DNA from: Desulfobacterales bacterium
Lineage (GTDB): Bacteria > Desulfobacterota > DSM-4660 > Desulfatiglandales > B25-G16
DNA length: 19,207 nucleotides
NCBI GenBank assembly: GCA_013375385.1
Contig: JABXJY010000024.1
Coordinates: 1 to 19,207 of the forward strand
Reading direction: 5' to 3'
Every line of letters starts with the position of its first letter. Positions within the stretch are counted from its first letter, which is position 1. Below the pieces are notes generated by a model. It was given only the letters and a program-made list of their open reading frames with translations. It did no database searches and was not told the origin of the DNA. The translations under genes were made by a program, and so were the position numbers. This document shows, piece by piece, positions 14,623-19,207 of the stretch.

Positions 14623-14925
14623 TTTATTGTAGCTAATTTCTTAATAGCAGTTGCAAAGATTTTGAACATAGCTTTGACTATTTATATGTGGATTATTATT
14701 GGAAGGGCTATAATCTCCTGGGTGAACCCTGATCCTTATAATACCATCGTGAGGGTCTTATATGCTGTAACTGAACCTGTCCTCTACAACATAAGGAGGA
14801 GGTTGCCCATAAGTTTTGGCGGCTTCGATTTCTCACCTATTATTGTTATCCTGGCTATCATCTTCTTGCAGACCTTTGTCGTTCAGACTTTGCTCCGGTT
14901 CGCAGTCCAGCTCGGTGCAGGATAG
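14620..14925 (+). CDS. yggT: YggT family integral membrane protein
   Basis: Membrane protein of 101 residues with two hydrophobic regions (about 3-33 and 70-98) separated by the family signature ISWVNPDPYNTIVRVLYAVTEPVL (in pieces, 32-55), RRRLP and the GGFDFSPI motif. YggT/YlmG proteins are linked to osmotic protection and, in organelles and some bacteria, to nucleoid or division-site organisation; the exact action here is unknown. The yggT plus DUF167 pairing seen here is common in proteobacteria. GGAG at 14609-14612 lies 7 bases before ATG. Start and ribosome site are within the hairpin that follows rnpB, which may couple yggT output to rnpB transcription or processing. Confidence 0.92.
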   Translation: MFIVANFLIAVAKILNIALTIYMWIIIGRAIISWVNPDPYNTIVRVLYAVTEPVLYNIRRRLPISFGGFDFSPIIVILAIIFLQTFVVQTLLRFAVQLGAG

Positions 14926-14927
14926 GA

Positions 14928-15215
14928 ATGGATGGAAAGGGACTTCCCGGGAAAGATCCCGTCCTCAGGGTCAAATTGGTACCCCGCTCATCGGTGAATA
15001 AGATAGTGGGTTTTGAGGGAGGTATCATCAAGGTAAAAGTGAAATCAGCCCCTGTTGATGGTTTGGCGAATCAGGACCTGATAGCATTATTGTCCAGGCG
15101 CCTAAGGGTTGCTAAAGAGAGGATAGAGATCATGTCCGGTCACAAATCAAGAACAAAAACAGTAAGATTTCACGGTATTACAGAACATGATCTTTCTCTC
15201 TTGGTGAACAGGTAG
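14928..15215 (+). CDS. DUF167 (YggU) family protein
   Basis: Small cytosolic protein of 95 residues with the DUF167 pattern: an early strand LRVKLVPRSSVNKIVGFEG, then the hallmark VKVKSAPVDGLANQDLIALLSRRL, then a final IEIMSGHKSRTKTVRFHG. The function of the family is unknown; the fold is a small alpha/beta domain. It begins two bases after the yggT stop and is surely co-transcribed with it. CAGGA just upstream of the ATG can act as ribosome site. A DivIVA-type gene, which I recall lying between these two in some relatives, is absent here. Confidence 0.9.
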   Translation: MDGKGLPGKDPVLRVKLVPRSSVNKIVGFEGGIIKVKVKSAPVDGLANQDLIALLSRRLRVAKERIEIMSGHKSRTKTVRFHGITEHDLSLLVNR

Positions 15216-15561
15216 TCCCACCCATCATGTTCCGCTTATGAATACAGATCTAATGCCCCCGCTACCCATTCAAAACCTATCCGGTCCGCCCAGGGCGGAT
15301 CCACTTTCTCAAGGTGATCAGATTCCGGCGGAGCTTCTCAAGACCTGAATTCTTGCCAAGAATTAGTACAGTTCGATAAACAAATTACCGTGCCTCAACC
15401 TTTGAACCTTATCAATATCTTAAAAGTTACTGGAAAGGGAAGGTAAACAGTCAGTTTTTTGTTGCCAAAACAGATATTTTCGCTTTAAATAGAGATGCTG
15501 TTTAACTGAATGTGACAGTCCTGATGCACAATTAAATCTATTGGGGTCGAGAGCGCATTGC
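15216..15561 (+). other. 346-bp intergenic spacer before coaBC
   Basis: No complete gene is seen. It holds an imperfect palindrome, TCCGCC (15285-15290) with GGCGGA (15294-15299); a small hairpin AATTCTT/AAGAATT (15348-15364); and TCAAGACCTGA (15338-15348), an 11-base match to the arm of the palindrome in rnpB. A start-less open stretch of 41 codons at 15380-15505 reads TFEPYQYLKSYWKGKVNSQF in its middle and may be a gene remnant or chance. A possible coaBC promoter lies at 15462-15490. No clear terminator follows the DUF167 gene. Confidence 0.5.
15462..15490 (+). promoter_or_regulatory. Possible sigma-70 promoter for the coaBC operon
   Basis: TTGCCA (15462-15467, five of six consensus bases) and TTAAAT (15485-15490, four of six) are 17 bases apart. 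The predicted start lies about 65 bases before the coaBC ATG. It is in the only long gap upstream of this operon, which is its main support. Confidence 0.35.
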
Positions 15562-16758
15562 ATGGGAAATGTAGCCGGAAAAAAGATAGTTCTTGGGATA
15601 ACAGGAAGTATAGCAGCCTATAAAGCCACTGAGTTGCTGCGGTATCTAAGAAAGGCAGGTGCAGCGGTACAGGTAGTAATGACTGCAAATGCCACGTGGT
15701 TTGTAGCCCCTCTCACATTTGAAACGCTCTCCGGCAATAGGGTAATAGAGGACATGTTTTCCCAAGATGGAACCTCAATCGACCATGTGTCATTGGGCCA
15801 GGAGAGTGATCTGATAGTAATTGCACCGGCTACGGCAAATATTCTGGCAAAGATTGCCCATGGGATTGGAGATGATTTTCTTTCTACCCTCGTCCTGGCA
15901 GCCACTGCCAAGATCTTGATCTGTCCGGCTATGGATAAAGAAATGTATTCAAACAGCATAGTCCAGGCCAACATCCTTAGCTTGAGAGAGAGGGGTTTCA
16001 TGGTGATGGAACCGGAAGAGGGTATGTTAGCCACAGGGGCGATAGGCTTGGGGAGATTTCCCGATCCCTCAACTATTATGGAAGAGATAAGGCGTATCCT
16101 GAGCGATCACGATTTAGAGGGCTTAAAGGCCCTTATCACTGCAGGTCCAACAATTGAGTGGATTGATCCGGTAAGGATCGTTACCAATAGGTCCACAGGA
16201 AAGATGGGTTACGCACTGGCACGGGCCGCGTGGAGGAGAGGGGCGGAGGTTACACTGGTAACTGGACCAACTCACCTTGATCCGCCTCAGGGGATAGGGG
16301 TGATTATGGTTAAGACTGCTGAAGAGATGAGAGAGGCGGTCTTGCATAACTATAGGGACAAGGACATGGTTATCAAGGCAGCTGCCATAAGTGATTACAA
16401 ACCCCTGAGAAAGGCCCACGAAAAGGAAAAGAAAAAGGCAACCCCCATAACAGTAGAGATGACGCCCACACCGGATATCCTGGCAGAGCTTGGCAAGGAT
16501 AAGGGAGGCATTACCCTGGTGGGTTTTGCCGCAGAGACCACTGACCATGTTGCCAATGCAATGGACAAGATAAGAAAGAAGAACCTTGATTTGATTGTGG
16601 TCAACGATGTGTCAAGGGAAGATAGGGGGTTTGCTGCTGACTCAAACGAGGTCAGGATGATTGACAGAGAGGGAAACGAGGAAGTAGTTCCCCTCATGTC
16701 AAAGGATGATGTGGCAGACAGAATACTTGACAGGGTAAAGAGGTTAAGGGCAGGATGA
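15562..16758 (+). CDS. coaBC: CoaBC, phosphopantothenoylcysteine synthetase/decarboxylase
   Basis: Bifunctional cytosolic flavoprotein of coenzyme A synthesis. CoaB joins phosphopantothenate and cysteine using CTP, and CoaC decarboxylates the product with FMN. I start at ATG 15562 (MGNVAGKKIVLGITGSIAAYK), giving 398 residues. A TTG 21 bases upstream adds only LGSRAHC and has no ribosome site. With this start, numbering runs in step with E. coli Dfp. CoaC spans 1 to about 180 with the FMN-binding GSIAAYK and APATANILAK and catalytic His75. CoaB follows, with TAGPT at 193-197, DPVRIVTNRSTGKMG (Asn209) and KAAAISDYKP. Two CoaC positions differ from the E. coli pattern: Asp125 in PAMDKEMY (usually Asn) and Thr158 in LATGAIGLGR (usually Cys). 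It overlaps the next gene by ATGA. Confidence 0.95.
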   Translation: MGNVAGKKIVLGITGSIAAYKATELLRYLRKAGAAVQVVMTANATWFVAPLTFETLSGNRVIEDMFSQDGTSIDHVSLGQESDLIVIAPATANILAKIAHGIGDDFLSTLVLAATAKILICPAMDKEMYSNSIVQANILSLRERGFMVMEPEEGMLATGAIGLGRFPDPSTIMEEIRRILSDHDLEGLKALITAGPTIEWIDPVRIVTNRSTGKMGYALARAAWRRGAEVTLVTGPTHLDPPQGIGVIMVKTAEEMREAVLHNYRDKDMVIKAAAISDYKPLRKAHEKEKKKATPITVEMTPTPDILAELGKDKGGITLVGFAAETTDHVANAMDKIRKKNLDLIVVNDVSREDRGFAADSNEVRMIDREGNEEVVPLMSKDDVADRILDRVKRLRAG

Positions 16759-17492
16759 ATGTAAGAGAAGAGGTAATGGATCTGGTGGGACAGATAAAAC
16801 GGCAGTTGAGAAACAGCCAGGAGATTGGGCTTGACGCCCCCTTTCTCTCTACCGCTCGTCTGCATTATCTTGAGGGGGGTCCTCAATTGGATGGAGCGCC
16901 CTCAGGGGAAGACTTCCCCTGCAATAGCCTTAAGGAGTTGGAGGATTTTATTAGTAATTGTGGCCGGTGCAAACTGGGTACAGAAAGAAAGAATATTGTC
17001 TTTGGTGAGGGACGAGCTGAGGCCAGGCTTGTCTTTGTTGGTGAGGCCCCGGGGATGGAGGAGGATTTAACGGGCAGGCCCTTTGTAGGCCAGGCGGGTA
17101 AGCTCCTGACCGATATTATAAAGGCTATGGGTCTAACAAGAGACGGGGTATATATCTGCAATGTAGTTAAATGCCATCCGCCACACAATAGGGATCCAGA
17201 ACCGGACGAGATAGGCACGTGCCTTCCCTTCCTGGAGGCCCAGATTTCTCTAATCAGGCCGAAGATCATCTGTACCCTTGGCAGGATATCTGCTCAGAGC
17301 TTGATAGACAAAGGCTTTAAAATAACGAGGGATAGGGGTGAGTGGCACAACTTTATGGGTATCCCCTTGATGCCCACGTATCACCCAGCGTATCTCTTGA
17401 GGTATCCCCAAGGCAAAAGGCAGGTTTGGGAGGATGTGCAAGAGATCATGCTCAAATTGGGATTGAGAGATCCGAGGAGGTTAAGAGATTAA
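16755..17492 (+). CDS. Type 4 uracil-DNA glycosylase with an iron-sulfur cluster
   Basis: Removes uracil from DNA, the first step of base excision repair after cytosine deamination. The 245-residue protein has the four Fe-S cysteines of the family at Cys69, Cys72 (CGRCKLG), Cys140 and Cys156, the active-site motif GEAPG at 96-100, GRPFVGQAGKLL next to it, NVVKCHPPHNRDPEP, and the second catalytic motif HPAYLL starting at His210. An N-terminal extension of about 60 residues lacks conserved motifs, a common feature in this family. Family 4 enzymes are best studied in thermophiles but are widespread. The start overlaps the coaBC stop by four bases. Its last codons contain the AGGAGG that probably serves as ribosome site for the next gene. 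Confidence 0.93.
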   Translation: MNVREEVMDLVGQIKRQLRNSQEIGLDAPFLSTARLHYLEGGPQLDGAPSGEDFPCNSLKELEDFISNCGRCKLGTERKNIVFGEGRAEARLVFVGEAPGMEEDLTGRPFVGQAGKLLTDIIKAMGLTRDGVYICNVVKCHPPHNRDPEPDEIGTCLPFLEAQISLIRPKIICTLGRISAQSLIDKGFKITRDRGEWHNFMGIPLMPTYHPAYLLRYPQGKRQVWEDVQEIMLKLGLRDPRRLRD

Positions 17493-18777
17493 TACAGGGA
17501 TTAAAAAAGCTCTTCTTATCGTCTTTGTTGTTGCCTTCGCCATGGGCATCCTCATCTTTGATGTCCGAGGCGAACAGAATAGTGCCATGGTGATTGAGCT
17601 TGAGGGCATCATCAATCCTGGCACGGCCCAGTTTGCGACGAGGGGCCTGAAACGGGCCGAGGACAGCAAACTCATGTTGGTCATAATCAGGCTGGATACT
17701 CCTGGTGGCCTTGATACCTCTATGAGGAGCATTGTGAAGGCCATACTGAACGCCTCTGTGCCCGTGGTGGTTTATGTTGCCCCACGGGGGGCGAGAGCAG
17801 CCTCAGCCGGGGTAATGATTACCATAGCAGCCCACGTTGCAGCCATGGCGCCTCAAACAAACATAGGAGCGGCCCATCCTGTTAGTGCCGATGGCAAGGA
17901 GATTAGCAAGACCATGTCTGAGAAGGTGGTCAATGATATGGTTGCCTATGCCCGGAGTATTGCAAAAGAGAGAGGAAGGAATGAAGATTGGGTTGAGAAG
18001 GCTATCAGGGAAAGTGTGAGCATAACAGGAGAGGTGGCGGTCAAGAATAAGGTAGTTGATATGGTGGCACAGGATATAGACGACCTGTTAGGTCTCTTGG
18101 ATGGCAGGGAGATAGTAGTGGGCAAAAATAAGGTAACACTGGGCACCAAGGGACTTGAATTGATTTCTTTTGCTCCAGGATGGAGGGACAGGGTACTCGG
18201 GACTATCAGCAACCCAAATATAGCCTATATCCTTATGATGATTGGACTGGCAGGCCTCTACTTTGAGCTGGCCCATCCCGGTGCTATCCTGCCAGGCGTT
18301 ATTGGTGCGATTTCACTCATATTGGCCTTCTTTGCATTCCAGACATTACCGGTAAATTATGCCGGGCTTCTCCTCATTGCCCTGGCCATTATATTCTTCA
18401 TTGCAGAAATAAAGGTTGCAAGTTACGGCCTTTTATCTCTGGCCGGTCTCATTTCCTTGACTCTCGGCTCTGTGATGCTTTTTGAGAATGTTCGGGTATC
18501 CTTGAGACTCATGATGCCCACTATTGTTCTGATCGGTGGTTTCTTTATTGGAATCGCCTTTCTGGCATTCAGGGCCTATAGGACAAAACCGACAAGCGGG
18601 ATGGAAGGATTGATAGGTGAAGTTGGTGTCGTGGAGGAGAGGATTGACCCCGTCGGATTAATCTTTGCTCATGGGGAATATTGGAAGGCTACCAGCGCCG
18701 AGGTTGCTGAACAAGGAGACAAGGTACGGATTACGGGCTCAAAGGGCCTTGAGCTGATAGTCGAAAAGGAGAAGTAG
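17488..18777 (+). CDS. NfeD-family membrane serine protease (long form), probable ATT start
   Basis: Membrane-anchored ClpP-like serine protease with an NfeD C-terminus; long NfeD proteins act together with slipins, and an archaeal homologue cleaves stomatin. The first ATG in frame (17542) has no ribosome site and cuts a signal peptide. Starting at ATT 17488, which has AGGAGG (17475-17480) 7 bases upstream, gives about 429 residues with N-terminus MNTGIKKALLIVFVVAFAMG, a classic signal sequence. On this numbering the protease domain covers about 30-230, with Ser106 in ARAASAGVMI and Lys146 as the likely Ser-Lys dyad. Three or four membrane helices lie between about 255 and 355, then the OB-like NfeD domain (GLIGEVGVVEE to the end). 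The start overlaps the uracil-DNA glycosylase stop. The slipin gene follows after 47 bp. Confidence 0.88.
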   Translation: MNTGIKKALLIVFVVAFAMGILIFDVRGEQNSAMVIELEGIINPGTAQFATRGLKRAEDSKLMLVIIRLDTPGGLDTSMRSIVKAILNASVPVVVYVAPRGARAASAGVMITIAAHVAAMAPQTNIGAAHPVSADGKEISKTMSEKVVNDMVAYARSIAKERGRNEDWVEKAIRESVSITGEVAVKNKVVDMVAQDIDDLLGLLDGREIVVGKNKVTLGTKGLELISFAPGWRDRVLGTISNPNIAYILMMIGLAGLYFELAHPGAILPGVIGAISLILAFFAFQTLPVNYAGLLLIALAIIFFIAEIKVASYGLLSLAGLISLTLGSVMLFENVRVSLRLMMPTIVLIGGFFIGIAFLAFRAYRTKPTSGMEGLIGEVGVVEERIDPVGLIFAHGEYWKATSAEVAEQGDKVRITGSKGLELIVEKEK

Positions 18778-18824
18778 TTTCTCAAAGAACACAATGAACA
18801 CGACAAACACAAAAGGAGGTTATT

Positions 18825-19207
18825 ATGTTTTATATTCTTGCCCTCGTACTGCTCATCCTCTTTCTGAGCGCAGCGATCAAGATCCTCAGAGAGTATGAGA
18901 GGGGTGTTGTTTTCAGGTTAGGAAGGGTAATAAAGAGTAAGGGTCCTGGCCTTGTCATCATTATCCCGATTGTTGATAAGTTGGTGAGGGTTAGTCTTCG
19001 CCTCGTGGCCATGGATGTCCCTCCCCAGGATGTGATCACCAAGGATAATGTCTCCCTTAAGGTGAATGCCGTTATCTATTTCAGGGTCATGGATCCGAAC
19101 AATGCCGTCATAGAGGTAGAGAATTACCTTTTTGCCACCTCCCAGCTTGCCCAGACAACCCTGAGAAGTGTGTGCGGACAGGTGGAGCTCGATGAGCTGC
19201 TGGCAGA
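18825..19207 (+). CDS. Slipin/stomatin-like SPFH protein, truncated by the window edge
   Basis: Partial gene of 127 codons, still open at the last base. AAAGGAGGT (18812-18820) is a strong ribosome site 4 bases before ATG. The protein starts with one membrane helix (FYILALVLLILFLSAAIKI) and continues into the SPFH domain: REYERGVVFRLGRV, KGPGLVIIIPIVDKLVRVSLR, then DVPPQDVITKDNVSLKVNAVIYFRV and ATSQLAQTTLRSVCGQVELDELL, all typical of prokaryotic slipins. These form membrane-associated oligomers thought to organise membrane microdomains, and they pair with long NfeD proteases, as here. The 47-bp gap after nfeD holds only the ribosome site, so both are probably in one operon. The C-terminal coiled coil and NfeD-cleavage region would lie beyond the window. 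Confidence 0.92.
   Translation, partial: MFYILALVLLILFLSAAIKILREYERGVVFRLGRVIKSKGPGLVIIIPIVDKLVRVSLRLVAMDVPPQDVITKDNVSLKVNAVIYFRVMDPNNAVIEVENYLFATSQLAQTTLRSVCGQVELDELLA

Noticed and set aside
14153..14669. Overlapping reading frames of 120-150 codons on both strands across rnpB
   Set aside because: They lie on a structured RNA gene with clear RNase P motifs, lack ribosome sites, and owe their openness to base composition.
15541..15561. TTG start for coaBC giving 405 residues
   Set aside because: No ribosome site is present, the seven extra residues are not family-like, and the ATG at 15562 gives numbering that matches E. coli Dfp.
17542..17544. ATG start for the NfeD protease
   Set aside because: It lacks a Shine-Dalgarno site and truncates the signal peptide. 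It is kept as the fallback if ATT 17488 is disproved.
23..19207. Search for a defence island, toxin-antitoxin pair, prophage or secretion cluster
   Set aside because: All genes are recognised housekeeping or envelope genes on one strand; none forms such a system.

Overview
The window looks like core chromosome from a bacterium of the Desulfobacterota (former Deltaproteobacteria) type. The signs are a yqeY-mutS2-dnaG-rpoD block, a type A RNase P RNA, an NfeD/slipin pair and a REP-like palindrome of a kind I associate with that group. The taxon is an inference; no 16S rRNA is present. Every coding gene is on the + strand.

Layout. (1) 1-5655 is the tail of a surface polysaccharide region: a glutamine-dependent asparagine synthetase, a sugar-nucleotide epimerase or decarboxylase, a polyprenyl-phosphate sugar-1-phosphate transferase fused to a FlaA1/CapD-like N-terminal half, and a VanZ-family membrane protein. 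(2) 5745-6506 is a solitary hisA. (3) 6503-13086 is an information-processing block: a good sigma-70 promoter, yqeY, mutS2, a 9-10 bp repeat array, dnaG and rpoD. (4) 13116-14622 is RNA-rich: a promoter and tRNA-Met, a terminator, a zinc-ribbon coiled-coil gene, and the RNase P RNA gene (rnpB). (5) 14620-15215 holds yggT and a DUF167 gene. (6) 15216-15561 is a noncoding spacer. (7) 15562-19207 is a tight run of coaBC, a type 4 uracil-DNA glycosylase, an NfeD serine protease and a slipin cut by the window edge.

The most striking item is inside rnpB. A 90-bp element with perfect 27-bp inverted arms (14149-14238) sits in the P3 helix of an otherwise canonical RNase P RNA. The catalytic core and the closing P1 helix are intact, so the RNA has probably absorbed a REP/MITE-like palindrome as an enlarged P3 arm. 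Other points worth checking are a CACTTTAG-type repeat that lies just before two unrelated start codons (17 bp identical at 2033-2049 and 9484-9500), a likely ATT start codon for nfeD, and changed active-site residues in AsnB and CoaBC.

I see no CRISPR array, transposase gene, prophage or defence system. The accessory signal here is small repeats placed in and around housekeeping genes.
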